Shown here: in pieces, positions 12,113 to 24,197 of the stretch
Layout of the letters: every line of letters begins with the position of its first letter
Numbering within the stretch: the first letter of the stretch is position 1
From: Amaranthus tricolor
Taxonomy: Eukaryota > Streptophyta > Magnoliopsida > Caryophyllales > Amaranthaceae
Reading direction: 5' to 3'
NCBI RefSeq assembly: GCF_026212465.1
Contig: NC_080058.1
Coordinates: 8,634,485 to 8,698,484 of the forward strand
Length of the DNA stretch: 64,000 nt
Notes under the pieces: model-generated
The model's database searches: none
What the model saw: the letters and a program-made list of their open reading frames with translations, nothing else
What the model was told of the DNA's origin: nothing
Made by a program: the position numbers and the translations under genes

Positions 12113-12643
12113 TTTGTGAATTATAATTTACGAATGCCTACCTGCGAAGAGAAAATAATCGTGATAATTATTGATGAAATACTGTAAACATAGTACATCT
12201 ATGCGGCAGTAGCCTGACATTTGACAGGCTACTACTACACATGAGACATGACACAGCCCAACCGTAGAAAACGTTATCTACATTCTCAAAATTTTATCAT
12301 GAAATATAATTTGAAATAAACAACATACATTTTTTTGATATTTTCTCATTGCGAGTTGTATTTAAAATTATATAACTTAATAATAGATGTAATAAATATT
12401 AGATTTATTTTATGGTGAAATAGTCTTATATAGAATTTATAAATATATTTACTAATTAAATTTATCCCTCTATATTGTTTTCCTTTTCTCTTTTTTTTAG
12501 AATATATACTTTTTTAATTTCTGTCATATTAAGTTTTTCACATTTTAATGTATTTGTTGGCTTGTGTATATTTGAAATTATATATAATTTAAAATTATGT
12601 AGTAAGAATAAGATTTGATATGATTATTTTTTTTTACTATATA

Positions 12644-12897
12644 CTTTTTTCGTTCCATTATACTTGTTACATTTGATTTTACGCAATCCAATGTGTTATT
12701 TTGATCCTTTATATATTGAACTAAACACATCACAAAAATTATAAATTTTAATATTATGAAAGTAAGCGATTAGACGATTCAAACAAGAGCATTCGACGAT
12801 ATTTTTTCTTATACATTAATCGCAATATATAAAATAAGCTTGAGCAATAAATAGTGTCAAAAATGGTTACGTAGTGAGTATATCAGAATGGAGGAAG
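12644..12897. mobile_element. Stowaway-type MITE (reference copy)
   Basis: 254 bp flanked by TA. The left end ctttttcgttccattatac pairs with the right end gagtatatcagaatggaggaag. The interior phrase caatccaatgtgttattttg serves as the undisturbed reference for the interrupted copy at 38188-39296. Confidence 0.8.
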
Positions 12898-13976
12898 TAC
12901 TAGCTATAATGAGTAAATGTGTAATATAACATACAATGATAAATATTGCAAAAGTCAATTGTTGGAGCAATCAATAAAAATGACAGTATTAATTTATAAG
13001 AACACTCTCAATGGTGTAGAAAAATTTTTCCACACCAATCTCTCTTTACAATTTCCATCTCGTCCATTTTAACTTTTTGTATGACAATTTTTGCAATCGC
13101 ATTAGTGAGAAAACAAAAAAGTTTTCTTTCCACGTCTTAAATAATAATTTATATACCGTAAAAAAATATAAAATATTTAAAGCATATTAAAACATAGCGA
13201 AATGGGTGTCTAATTATAGAATATAAAATTTAATGATCATTAGTATATTTATATATATTTTTAATATATATAAATAAATAAATCCCATTTGTAAATAAAA
13301 AAAATAATTTGGATAAGTGTCAACTCCTAATTTGTTTGAGAACAAATTTGTATCTCAAAAAATATCCACAATGTAAAAAAAAAAATTAAGAGTTTTTATA
13401 ATTTTTCTCACCAATGAGATTAAATTTTGAGAAAAAAGATTTCTACATATGGAGTATCTTCCCACAATTGGAAATGCTCTAATTAAAGCATAAAATAAAA
13501 TACAATTGCTATATTTTCGCATAGGCAAAGAAGATACTCTTTGTCTTTCCGAGTTTGCATAATTTTTTTTATATTTTAGCTTGTATCAACGATTTTATAG
13601 TTTCTTTTTTTTTTTGGCCAATTATCTTACTCTCCTTTTTCAATTATATCTACAAACTTGTATAGTTATTTTATATACTAGTATTTTTCCATCTTAAGCA
13701 CTCAGTTTCTTTCATTCATTTGTTTTTTTTTAATTTTTTTCCACTCAATTTCTTTTCACTAATTTTAGCTCATTTAACAACTCTAGAATATGTACTATTT
13801 TCTTCATTTCTTATTGAAGTTTTCCCAAAGAATGTTTACGAGAATTAAAAAAAACTTTTAGATAGTTGATATATTATTTTATTGAATAATGAATTTGATA
13901 GAAAAAACTTGGAGAACATAAACATTTAAAAAATATTAAAAAAAATGAATAAATATATAATTTTAAACACAAAAAT
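12898..13976. other. AT-rich intergenic sequence, no gene seen
   Basis: Long A/T runs and degenerate inverted motifs (for example around 13010-13470, where caatgg/cccacaattgg text suggests an old MITE). No coding sequence or sharp element boundary could be supported. Confidence 0.4.
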
Positions 13977-14110
13977 TCTTGTATGAGACGGTCTCACCGT
14001 AAGATGTGCCTCATACTTGGATTAAATAGCCCAATAATAAAAAACTTTAGCATAATGACCTTTTGTATGGATTGTCTCACTTTGAGACGTCTCACACAAG
14101 AGGGGTTGTA
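13977..14110. repeat. Short MITE with gagacggtctca-type ends (copy 1)
   Basis: Starts ttcttgtatgagacggtctc and ends gagacgtctcacacaagagg, so the ends are inverted and each contains its own small palindrome. About 130 bp. Relatives occur at 16872-16995 and 40925-41060. Confidence 0.65.
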
Positions 14111-14464
14111 TTTTAAAAATAAGTATGTAACTTTACGTTATTGTTTTAAAAACTGGAATGTCTATCAACTTTTTTATTAGATAAGGACTCTTTGACTGGA
14201 CTATCCTTTATGAGTATGAGCTGTCGTTTTTTTTTCCTCTATTGACCATAGTTTTCTATGAGTGGGATACAATGAATATGATGATGATGAAGTAATAAAA
14301 AACCAACAAGTCTTGTATGAGACTGTCTCGCCGTGTGACGAGCGCATATAAGCAGTAAGTAAAAGTATAAAAAAATAATATAGGAAGCAATTTTTTTAAT
14401 AGTTTAGGTTGACCCAATTGAAACCATCTCATGGTAAGATGAACTCAATAAACAACACAAAGTC

Positions 14465-14735
14465 TTGTGAGAGACGATATCTTTGACAGACCATCTCTAA
14501 TTGGCCGGCCCATTATATATTTTGTAAAATATTATAATTAGATATTAAAAAATAGTGTGATTAGACATTTAAGATTTTGAAAATATACATTAAGAATATG
14601 ATTTATAAGCATTAAAAATAATATAAATAGACATTAAAAATAATATAAGTAGACATTAAAAATACAGTAAATATACATTTTATCTTAAATAGGTTTAACT
14701 TAAAATACGTGTCTCAAACACACAATCTCTCGGAG
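14465..14735 (+). repeat. Family-A dispersed repeat (copy 2)
   Basis: Begins tcttgtgagagacgatatc. It continues with aatatta and about six degenerate units of tagacattaa(a/g)aata(t/c)a(g/a)taa, and ends in a diverged tctctcggaga palindrome. Same order of parts as the copy at 20550-20776. Confidence 0.7.
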
Positions 14736-14879
14736 AATTAGTGATAAATAATTGGCTAAATTGAAAAATTGGGTTCGTGGGTCATTATTTTTGGCAAAAA
14801 TTCAAAATCTTAGTCCTATGAAGTACTAGTATTTCCTCCAAAACTCCTACCAATATTAGACTACATTTTCTGTTCATTT

Positions 14880-16543
14880 GTGTGTGGGACTGTGGGTCTT
14901 CTCCTTCGTTCTGGTTCATTCAGCAATCAACATTCAGCATCATTAGGTTATTTTGGTACCCCTCCCCAATACTCCATGCTTCCATTACAGCTAATGTTTT
15001 AGGACTTTTTGATATCTCTGTCTTCTTCACCGTGTTTGATTCTTTTTAACCCTAAAAAAACTATGGTGTTTTTGAATTTTTTTGATGTTGTTTGCTCTCC
15101 GATTGAAATACGACTCGATTTTTAAATGAAATATGAGTATGTGAAAATCGAACTTAAGACTTTTTGATTGATGTTACATGCTTTTCACTTCTGCTCGTTT
15201 CTGGTATAAAACATGGGTTTTGATTGGTTTATAAAGTAGCAATTTTTAGTTTTCATATTTGAACTGTTTGTTCTCTTCTCCTATCTTGTGCTCTGCCTTT
15301 TGTTTTGGAATATATATTGAACTGGGTGATTTTGTGATTAATCTACTAGCTTAAGTGTTAAATCGTCGCTCTTTTGCTTAGTTCAACTTGAGTCGTTTAA
15401 CATTCACAGTTTGTGCCTTTGCGGTAATGTTTGATATGCTAGATGGATTATCTCTTGAAAACTTTTTTACTTAACAGTTTTGAGAAATTCAAATTAACTG
15501 AAATAAAAAATAATCATTTGAAATTTTTGAATATTCTTATGTGAGATTAAACATACAGCATCAACTTTCATATGTTGGTGCTATGTTGTGTTTGAGTTTT
15601 GGATCCACCTTGGTTTGTCCTATTTTTTTTTTTCCGCAAAATTCATTTCCATTTATTACCACCTGAAACAAAAAATTAGAAAGAACAACACATTTTTCAC
15701 TATTAGAGCTACTAACACCATCGAATACAACAACTAAACAGGTCCTTTAGACTACTCAATTACAACCCGTTTGATAGTACATATTCAATGGTTGATAATA
15801 TTGAAAAATTAGTATAATTTTAATAGGAAAATCAATTGACAAGTTAGATGGTCATACTTGTTATTCTCCCGTCGTCTCATATTCTTAACAAAATTTATTT
15901 TAATACATTATCATATGAAAATGTAGTATTAGTTGATGATGAAAAGTTGTGAACAAAAAACTGTGAATAACATGGTACATTTCATAAAAATTTATACTTC
16001 ACAACATTCCACTTAAATATATTTTTACTTATACGTTAGCCACAATATATAAAATAAACTTAAAAGATGAATAATATCATTATGTCTAATGTAATGAGTA
16101 TTTTAAAACGGAGAAAGTACTATAATGTCTATAAATCATTGTCATTATTATCATTTGCCGTTAGTGATTTTACTCTTTACCAGAAATTTTTTTCAGGGAA
16201 ACAATTTTCAAAAGTAAAAGAAAACATTGTGAACCTTTCTTTTAACAATTCAGGATTCCATTATTCTTTGTTTAATTCTCATAGTAGCAACTTGATAGAA
16301 GTATATAGAAGTCTGTATTTAATCTTTTTGGGTAATCATGATGAATATTTGATCTCCATTAGTTCTTTTTTTGTTGTAATTATGTGCAAAAATTTATACA
16401 TTTATTGGGAATTTGAAAATTCTGGATGTGGGTGTTATTCTATAAAATTTGTTGATCATAATATGATGAAAAGTTAATAATTATGGAATTTCTTTTGTAG
16501 TCCTAGACTCCTAGTCTTGAGTGCTGTGAATTAAACATTAACA
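14880..16543 (+). promoter_or_regulatory. Probable promoter, leader exon and 5'-UTR intron of the B3 gene
   Basis: Around 14880-14946 is a leader-like stretch (cttctccttcgttctggttc). A clean 3' splice site, ttcttttgtag, lies at 16490-16500, 43 nt before the ATG at 16544. The tandem B3 copy has the same layout: leader about 22620-22825, then ttcttttgtag at 22995-23005 just before its ATG. This supports a non-coding first exon and a long 5'-UTR intron. The intron contains a Stowaway-like element (15864-16117). Confidence 0.45.
15864..16117. mobile_element. Stowaway-like MITE in the B3 5'-UTR intron
   Basis: The left end has ctcccgtcgtctcatattct. The right end, taatgagtattttaaaacgg then agaaag and TA, is its complement. 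The interior has the familiar ccacttaaatatatttttac and cacaatatataaaataaac phrases of this family. Confidence 0.65.
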
Positions 16544-18753
16544 ATGGTGAGGCTAATGAAAAGGCGAAGGGAAACTCCATCAAAGGAATGCAGTACACAA
16601 CATCCCCCTGAATTTTTCAAGATTTATCTGCCGGAACATAATTCAAAGCAATTGGTAATAAGTAATGTTCTATGTGTATTTTTCTTTGTCAAGAAAAGAA
16701 AGATAATCTTGTTTTATTTAATAATTTTGTTAATCTTTATCTGTTTTAAATCTATGAATCTATGCTTTATAATTGTTTATAGAAATTTTGTGGAAAAAAT
16801 TGATTTTCCTGTGTGAAATAGAGATTAATTCATCATAGCATTCCCTTATGAGCTATTCTTGTGACAGAGAGTCTTTTTGTGAGACAATCTCAAACAAGGA
16901 GCTCATATGTTGAGAATTGTATTAATTGAATTTTTAACCCATGTATGAGGAATATCTCACGGTGAGATCGTTTCACACAAGAATTTGTGTTCCCTTACCC
17001 TAATTATATTCTAACAATTAGCACTCCATTACCATGATTTAGTTTAGAATTTTAATTTTCTATTTGCTAATTTATACAACATTATTTCATTACCCTAACG
17101 CCGTTAAGTGACTCCCAAAATTCCACCTAAGTTAATGTCGGAGGGTTCAGTATACATAACTTTACCCTTGTTGGTGATAGCACTAACAAAAAAGCTATTT
17201 CCGATTGCCCTTTGGTAACAAATATCATGTGCAACTTTGCATAAATAAGAACTGCACTTGATTTATACTTACATATATTAGGGTTGTATTGGCACTAAAC
17301 GATGATTATTGGTTTACTTTTGCTTGCGGTTATTGGTTGTTGGAGGTTGAATTAACATGGTTAATATGAACCCTAAGCATTTAGAGCTAGAGAATTTTGT
17401 ACAAGCTACATTCAAGTGAGAATTCTTGCTCGACATAATGAAATAAATGTCTAAATGCTCAGTATAGAATATGAACCCTTTTCTTGGCTTCCTTCTATAA
17501 TTTCATACTTCATGTTTGATCTTACAAGTGTATTAATAGAGCCATATCTACTGATCTTACAAGTATCTAATAGATTAGAGATAGATCCACTTCTTAGTAA
17601 ACCCGCCTTATTGTACAGTGCACGAAATGCTGGTTATGGAAGTTGCTCTTAACTTGTCATATTTAGCTATGGCTTCTTCGAGTTTAAACACGAATAGTAA
17701 ATTTCTTTTGTGTTATAGAGTGATGGTAGCGCATTCATTCACTGAAAGGCGTCTTGTTTTATAATACGCCTAGAACATACCGGGAACAAATAGAAACAAA
17801 CTTAACGAGGACTGATTTGGATACCTGAAATGGTTTAATCTTGCAGGTAATACCGCCTGCGTTTATAAACAACTTTAATGGGAGGATTCCAAGCAAAGTC
17901 GTCTTGAAAAGTTTACAGGGAAAAGATTGGAATATAGAGTTGGAACACGATGAAAGGAAACTACTAATGAAAAAGGGTTGGGATCGCTTTGTGATCGATA
18001 ATTCATTAGAGCGAGGAGAGTTTCTGATCTTTTCCTATAGCGGAAATACTGTGTTCATTGTCAAAATATTCAGTATCAATGGATGCGTTAAAGAAGAAAG
18101 CAAAAACATCGATGACCATTCTTACATGAATGTGGAAGAAGAGTCAAACTTAGATCACGAATTCAGCCCTTCTTTGAGTTTTAAAAAGGGCATGCTACTT
18201 GAACCAATAGAAGTATCTGATGGTAAGTTGTGCATCACTCTATGAAGATGCCCATCTTTTCGAGTGCATCCCGATATAATTATAACGAATATGCGTGCAG
18301 ATTTATCTGAAGCAATGCCCGAAGTGGTTCAAGAAAGAACCGTTCAATCGAAGAACATACGATTTTCAAAATTCATTGATGGAAGGGGATATGTGGTAAA
18401 GTTTTCGTCGTATATGTTCTTGTTTGGTGCACCCATTTATCAGTATAAACTAGTATGAAGTATTATTGTGTGTTCTTGTGCAGCATATTCCTGCAGCCGT
18501 TCTCAGAGAAAACAATGTAAAGTTGCCCAGACCGACTAAGGAAGTACTTTTTCGGTACAAGAGGGTTTCGCAGGTAGCGAAGGTTGTTCAAACAACTAGG
18601 AGACGTGTTCGATTTAGTACTGGATGGAAAGATTTTCAACGTAAGTGTAAAATCGTCGAGGGTGATGAGTGTGAATTTGACATTGTCCTTGGTAATGATA
18701 GACAAATCAAAGAAGTTGTGCTGTTGCGAATTTGCTCCAATACTAGACAATAG
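16544..18753 (+). CDS. REM-type protein with two B3 DNA-binding domains
   Basis: Four exons: 16544-16654, 17847-18222, 18301-18395 and 18484-18753, giving 283 aa and stop TAG. All introns are GT-AG and phases close. Plant-specific B3 proteins bind DNA; the REM group is mostly expressed in meristems and reproductive tissue, and its targets are largely unknown. Seen: a basic MKRRR start, then B3 domain 1 at about residues 24-112 (FFKIYLPE, VIPPAF, KDWNIELE, GWDRFV, GEFLIFSY, FIVKIF). An acidic linker follows, then B3 domain 2 at about 181-280 (IRFSKF, HIPAAVL, GWKDFQ, GDECEFDIV). The start is supported by the leader splice site just upstream and by similarity to the neighbouring copy. A broken tandem paralogue starts 4.3 kb downstream of this gene's stop. 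Exact REM subgroup not determined. Confidence 0.88.
16872..16995. repeat. Short MITE with gagacggtctca-type ends (copy 2), in B3 intron 1
   Basis: Left part tctttttgtgagacaatctc and right part cggtgagatcgtttcacaca match the ends of the element at 13977-14110 in inverted arrangement. Diverged, boundaries approximate. Confidence 0.5.
17115..17270 (-). repeat. SINE-like dispersed repeat (copy 1), in B3 intron 1
   Basis: Plus strand shows ataactttacccttgttggt then agctatttccgattgccctt and aacaaatatcatgtgcaact. The reverse complement (gaaa-aca-aagggtaa-gtt order) resembles the body of Au/TS-type plant SINEs. Similar copies lie at 44318-44455, 52325-52460, 53880-54025 and 55850-55985, all in the same orientation. 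Confidence 0.5.
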
Positions 18754-18954
18754 CATTGTATGTGAATGTGTATAATGAAGCCAAATTCATCTTTTGGGAA
18801 CAAGGTTGATGTGTATATGAAGCTTTTGCCCTAACACTAGAAATGTATTTTTGTTTCCTGTTCTAATGTAACGGGATAGCACATCCGTAAAAAAACCCAT
18901 TTTGGATATTAAAAAAGGTTTTTTTATTTTATTTTAATTTATTTTTTTTCTGAT

Positions 18955-19795
18955 GTTCAAATTACGTTTTGTAAGAGTGAATTCACTTAGTTATCTATAA
19001 TTTAATCTCTTATGTTCAATCTAATTTTAATATATTCATTCAAGAAATACAATCACTAGGTGATATATTTCATTTCATTATCAATTAATGAAATCATATT
19101 CTAAAAAACAATACTTATAAAATAGTTTGGTATAAATTAATGTTAATCATGTGTCTCAATCAATATTCATTCATTTAAATACTTTTTATTTAATAAAATT
19201 TCACCTTGTGGGTTTAAAGATAGATGATTATTTAAAATAATTGTTATATTAGTTTCTTTTCTTGATGAATGGGTCCAATTAAATATTTCAACCTTTACAG
19301 AACAGAAGAAGTATGAATGAACTAGACTTACATATTGAAAACGAATAAAGAAAAAAAATTTCATGTGAACAACCATTAGAATGGAAACATTGATTCATAT
19401 AGGCGATCCCAATCTTTTTTGAGATTATGTCTGATATTATTATTGTTTTTTTTGGCCAATAAAAATTTTTCATTCATCAGAAAAAATCATAAAACATTAA
19501 GGTAAGGACAAAACTCAACTTTTTTTATTTGCATTATGTGGAAACGAGGTCTACCTTTTATAAAAGGTTTTCCCGTCCCACTCTTCATATGCTATTATTA
19601 GGGTTATTGTTGAGATAAGTACAACTTCTCAAAATCATGTCACGTATCAAGCAACAACCAATAATAATATTCGATTCCCTTCATCGTCTCTAAGATATTA
19701 CAACATTAACAATTGACATAAGTATTGATAAACTGATACAGATTACTAACTTTTGTGAGTAAGATTAAAAGTGAAAAAAAAGTATAAGAAAAATC
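18955..19795 (+). repeat. Tandem duplication, unit 1 (holds the empty insertion site)
   Basis: Shares long similarity with 19850-20152 plus 21301-21862. Matching phrases include caatcactaggtgatatatt, cctttacagaacag, acttacatattgaaaacgaa and caaaatcatgtcacgtatca. At 19211-19219 it carries a single GGTTTAAAG, the uninterrupted version of the site filled in unit 2. Non-coding, directly 3' of the B3 gene. Confidence 0.85.
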
Positions 19796-20152
19796 ATGTT
19801 TATAAGAATTAAAAAACTTATCTATAAGAATTAAAAAATAACCAACAATGTAACAAATTATGTTTTATAAGAGTAAATTCACAAATTATGTTTTATAAGA
19901 GTAAATTCACGTAGTTATCTGTAATTTAATCTCTTTAGTGCAATCTAATTTTAATATATTCATTCAAGAAGTACAATCACTAGGTGATATATTTCGTTTC
20001 TTTATCAAATAATGAAATCATATTAAAACAAACAATATTAATACCTATAAAATAGTTTGGGATAAATTAATGTGTTTAATCATGTATCTCAATCAATATT
20101 CATTTACTTAAATACTTTCCATTTAATAAAATTTCACCATAGAGGTTTAAAG

Positions 20153-21300
20153 AGAAAATTTGAAAAGAATAAGCAATTTCATATAAAAAATTTAAAAATT
20201 AAGCAATTTATACACATAATTTTCAAAATAAGCACTTTTTGCACAGAGTACAGATTCGGACATTCGGTATTGTTCGCTGTTATTAAAGCGAATAAAGAAG
20301 TTTGGTAAAAAAAATCAAGGTCTTTGTTCGTTATTAGTAAAACAGTGAACAAAGATTTTGACTATTTTTAACCAAGCTTCTTTGTTCGCTGTTAGTAATG
20401 GCGAACAATTACAAGACTAATTTAATTACTTGTTTGTTCCAATTTTAATTGTTATTTTCTAGGCTAATTACTTGCTTGCTTCAATTTTAATTATTAATTT
20501 TTTGGGCCATGTAAATTTTACAAGGCTTATTTTTAGGTTTTTTAATCATAAATTCTTGTGAGAGACGGTCTCTTAAAATGTTTTTTAAAATGTAAGTAGG
20601 CATTAAGAATGATATAAGTAAACATTTAAGATATTAAAAGTAGGCATTAAGGATACGGTAAGTAAGCATTAAGAATAATATAAGTAGGCATTAAGAATAC
20701 GATAAGTAGACATTAATCTTTAATAGGTTGAGCTTGAGGTATGTCTTTCAAAGAAACGGTCTCTCAAGAGACTAGCCGATTAATTATTATAAATAACCAT
20801 AACTTTTTAATAGAAAGGAAGTTAATTTTAGGCCCTTATCCAATAAATATCAACTTTTCCAAATTTTTAGAAAATAAAATAGGAAAGTTAATTTTAGGTT
20901 TTTAATTAAAATAATTATTAAAAAAGCTACGAAATTAACTTCCATTTTATTAAAAAGCTATGATTATTTCTAATAATTAAAAAGCCTAAAAATAGCCTTG
21001 TAAAATTGACATTGCCCAATAATATAGCAATTAAAAATGAAACAAGCAAGTAATTAGCCTAAAAAAATAGCAAATGAAATTGGCCTTGTAAATTGACATG
21101 ACCCAAGAAAATAGCAATTAAAACAGAAACACACAAATAACTACCAACGAACAAATACCTTGACTTTTTTGACCAAACTTCTATGGTCGCTGTACCGAAC
21201 CTGTGTTCTGTGCAAAAAGTGTTTGATTTGGGAATTAAGTTCATAAGTTCCTTATTTTTTGAATTTTTTTTATGAAATTGCTTATTCTTTTCAAATTTAT
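20153..21300. mobile_element. Mutator-like foldback element with 9-bp target duplication
   Basis: Flanked by GGTTTAAAG at 20144-20152 and 21301-21309; the unoccupied site has one copy (19211-19219). Ends are inverted: tttgaaaagaataagcaatt near 20159 and its complement near 21290. The inverted similarity runs several hundred bp inward, including gcactttttgcacaga, ttcggta-tgttcgctg and ggctaattacttgcttg blocks. A family-A repeat sits near the centre. No ORF. The 9-bp duplication and long inverted arms point to the Mutator superfamily. Confidence 0.88.
20550..20776 (+). repeat. Family-A dispersed repeat (copy 3, best preserved)
   Basis: Starts attcttgtgagagacggtct and ends ctctcaagagactagc. Between them lie about six head-to-tail units of gtag(g/a)cattaagaata-gataa, about 22 bp each, then ctttaataggttgagcttga. 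Inserted inside the foldback element at 20153-21300. Confidence 0.75.
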
Positions 21301-21862
21301 GGTTTAAAGATAGATAATTTTTTTAAAAAAACGATTATGTGTCTAGCCAAAATAATCTGGAGTTATATTAGTTTTTTATTATTTAGATTCTCTTTTTTTG
21401 ATGTATGTGCGGAATGTGCCCAACTAACAATGTAGCAGCCTTTACAGAACAAATGAAGTATGAATGATCCAAACTTACATATTGAAAACGAATAAAGAAA
21501 AAAATATTCATTTTAATAAGTAATGACTATTAGAATTGATATATTACTTCATGTAGGCGACCCCAATCTTTTTTGAGATTACGTCTTTGATATTATTATT
21601 GTTATTGCCGAGAAACTTACAAATTCTCAAAATCATGTCACGTATCAAGCAACGATCAATATTAATATTCAATTCCCTTCATCGTCCCTAAGATATTACA
21701 ACATTAAGAATTGACACAAGTATTGATAAACTGATAAGGATACATTGATCATATTTCTTATAAGCGGAATATACTAGATATAATAATCATGATGATAACT
21801 ATTAATAAATTGACACTAACTTGTGTGACTATGATTAAAAGTAAAAAAGAAATGAGAAAATT

Positions 21863-22619
21863 TATGAGATAAAAGTTGAAAATAATTTATGAGGACATTA
21901 CTTAAAATAAAAATATAATAAAAAATTAAATAAACAAATTAAAATAAAAATTATATCAATCTCTCAGAGAAGCAGGGTATACCGCAAATTCCCTAAGAAT
22001 GTCAAGCTCTATTACTCTAGGTAAAAAAGAGTACCTGATGATAAATCATAATCATAATCATAAATACTGATAAATGAATGGAAAAATAATACATAATGTT
22101 TTTTTAGAGTTTTATCAAATATAAAAGTATTAATTTAATATTATTTATCATAATCATAAATCATGAATACTAATAAATAAATTGAAAAATAACACATGAC
22201 GTTTTCTTAGAGTTTTATCAAATATAAAAGTATTAATTTAATAGGATTATGTAATTGATTGTGTGCATGACAATAATTTATTTTCCTAAATGAATTTGAA
22301 GTTAAATTAAGCAAGTATTTAGAATAAATTTTTACATTAATTCTTTATATATCTAATAAGAATATTAAAGAGATTAATTACTTTTTTTAAAAAAATTTAT
22401 ACGTAAGTAAGAAATTATTACTGAAGAATATATATTGATTTAAATTATCATCATAAACATGAATATTAATAAAAAAAAAATTTAGAAAATAGCAAATAAA
22501 AAACTTTTTATACCCTTATACTATTCTTTAAAAATTTTATTTATATCTCTATACTAAACTCTCACATCATATCTAATGGTGTGAGGGAGTATAAATTTAG
22601 AATGTTCAATGCCAAAAGC
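21863..22619. other. AT-rich spacer between the tandem duplication and the B3 pseudogene
   Basis: Contains a local duplication: agttttatcaaatataaaag followed by tattaatttaata occurs at about 22107-22141 and 22210-22242. No gene seen. Confidence 0.5.
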
Positions 22620-23035
22620 CCAAAACTTCTATATTCTCTCAGAACTCCGAAGCGCCCATCGTTTTCGCCAAAATTCTCTATCGCTTATTATACTGTTGAA
22701 GTGCTCAAACCTCAAAGTACCCAATAAGAAGTATATTACTACTATTCTTTGATTAAATCTAACAATTGGAAGACACGTAAAGCTGATGATGATTGCCGAT
22801 CGATTTTTCAATTTTGATCGCCGGTAATTCTTTTGTGTTTGTAATTTTGTGCAATTTGTTTTTATATTTTTGCTGAGAGATAGAAGTATATTAATTTGGT
22901 GATGAAATTCAAACACTCTGCATGTTTATTTATATATTTTTGTAAATTTTTTATCATTATGTGATGCAAACAGAATAATTAGTAATTTTGAGGTTTCTTT
23001 TGTAGCTCGAAGCCCTAGCCTATCAAACATTAACA
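22620..23035 (+). promoter_or_regulatory. Leader region of the B3 pseudogene
   Basis: A leader-like stretch ends at gatcgccg|gtaatt (about 22818-22830). A 3' splice site ttcttttgtag follows at 22995-23005. The layout matches the intact B3 gene and implies the duplication included the 5'-UTR intron. Confidence 0.45.
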
Positions 23036-23556
23036 ATGGAAATGCCGGTTAAAAGGAGGAGAGGAAGCCCTAGCCTATCAGTTTGTTTATTTGTATGAGT
23101 TGCCGCCTTCACTTCCTAAACCTTAATTATAGTTTATTACGAGTCGGATACACTGATAATATTTTATTTAATTAATTGAAAAAACTGATATTAATTATTT
23201 AAATTTTTGTCATTTTCTATCAATAATACATACTTTGGTCTTAATATTTTAAATAAAAACAAAGGTTGAATATCAAGAAAATGTTTGTTTAAAAGTGAAT
23301 TATTTTGAGTTAATTGATAATACTAGAGTTTATAACGAGACAATGGACAAATGTATAAATAATTAATACTAATTTTTCCTGATAAATATTGTTGATATAT
23401 AAAAATTCCTAAATCAATTACTATGATTTATAACCATAAAAGAACAAAAATAATAATCATAAATCACCATACAAAAATAATAAATGTGATGTTCCTATCA
23501 AATCATACACAAACCTATCTTTATATATGCATTATAAAGCTGTCTGATAAAAAATA

Positions 23557-23794
23557 CTTTCTCCATTTCAAAATACTTAGCAATATTTTTTATTCATGCG
23601 GTCGAATACACTAACTCAATCATTAATACCTCTGATTACGTATACTTATAAAAAATTGATATTAATAAGACGAATCAAACAAAATCTCATTTGACTATGT
23701 TTAACTTATAAATTAAAAATTAATAGCAAACTAAGAGTGATAAATAAATGGTGTCATATTTTTTAATATTGCAACTAATATAGAACGAAGAAAG
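23557..23794. mobile_element. Stowaway-type MITE in pseudogene intron 1
   Basis: Flanked by TA. The left end ctttctccatttcaaaatac pairs with the right end ctaatatagaacgaagaaag. Interior has gacgaatcaaacaaaatctc, a phrase shared (inverted) with other MITEs here. Confidence 0.75.
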
Positions 23795-24197
23795 TATATA
23801 TTAAGACGTAGCCATGGCATCAAAACTCGGCCGAATTAACTCGAAGCGGCTGAGTTGACACGGTTTTCCAATCAACCGTTCTGATATCACGCGAATTTTA
23901 ATGTGAACACCACGGAAATCGCCTGTTTTGGCTGTTTTATAAGGGAGACTTGGACTTATTTCGGCCGTGATTCAAGCTGTTGGGGCGAGATTTCACACAC
24001 ACCAAAGAAAGTAAAACTCAAAAATAAAAAAAATGAAGGAATAGGTAACAAAACTTACATATTTTGATTTTAAAGAAAAGACTCCACCATTAAAGCTTGA
24101 AGTCGAAGCCTTGAAGGTATCACTCAGAGAGTTACTATGTGAGTTGACTTTATTTTTTTTACTCTGTTTGTTTTGAATAAAAATGTAGCTATTCTAA

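Larger units (their letters stand above)
19850..21862 (+). repeat. Tandem duplication, unit 2 (interrupted by a foldback element)
   Basis: Collinear with unit 1 from 19850 to 20152 and again from 21301 to 21862, with a 1148-bp insertion between. Its left part contains a small direct repeat (acaaattatgttttataaga at about 19852 and 19881). No genes. Confidence 0.82.
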
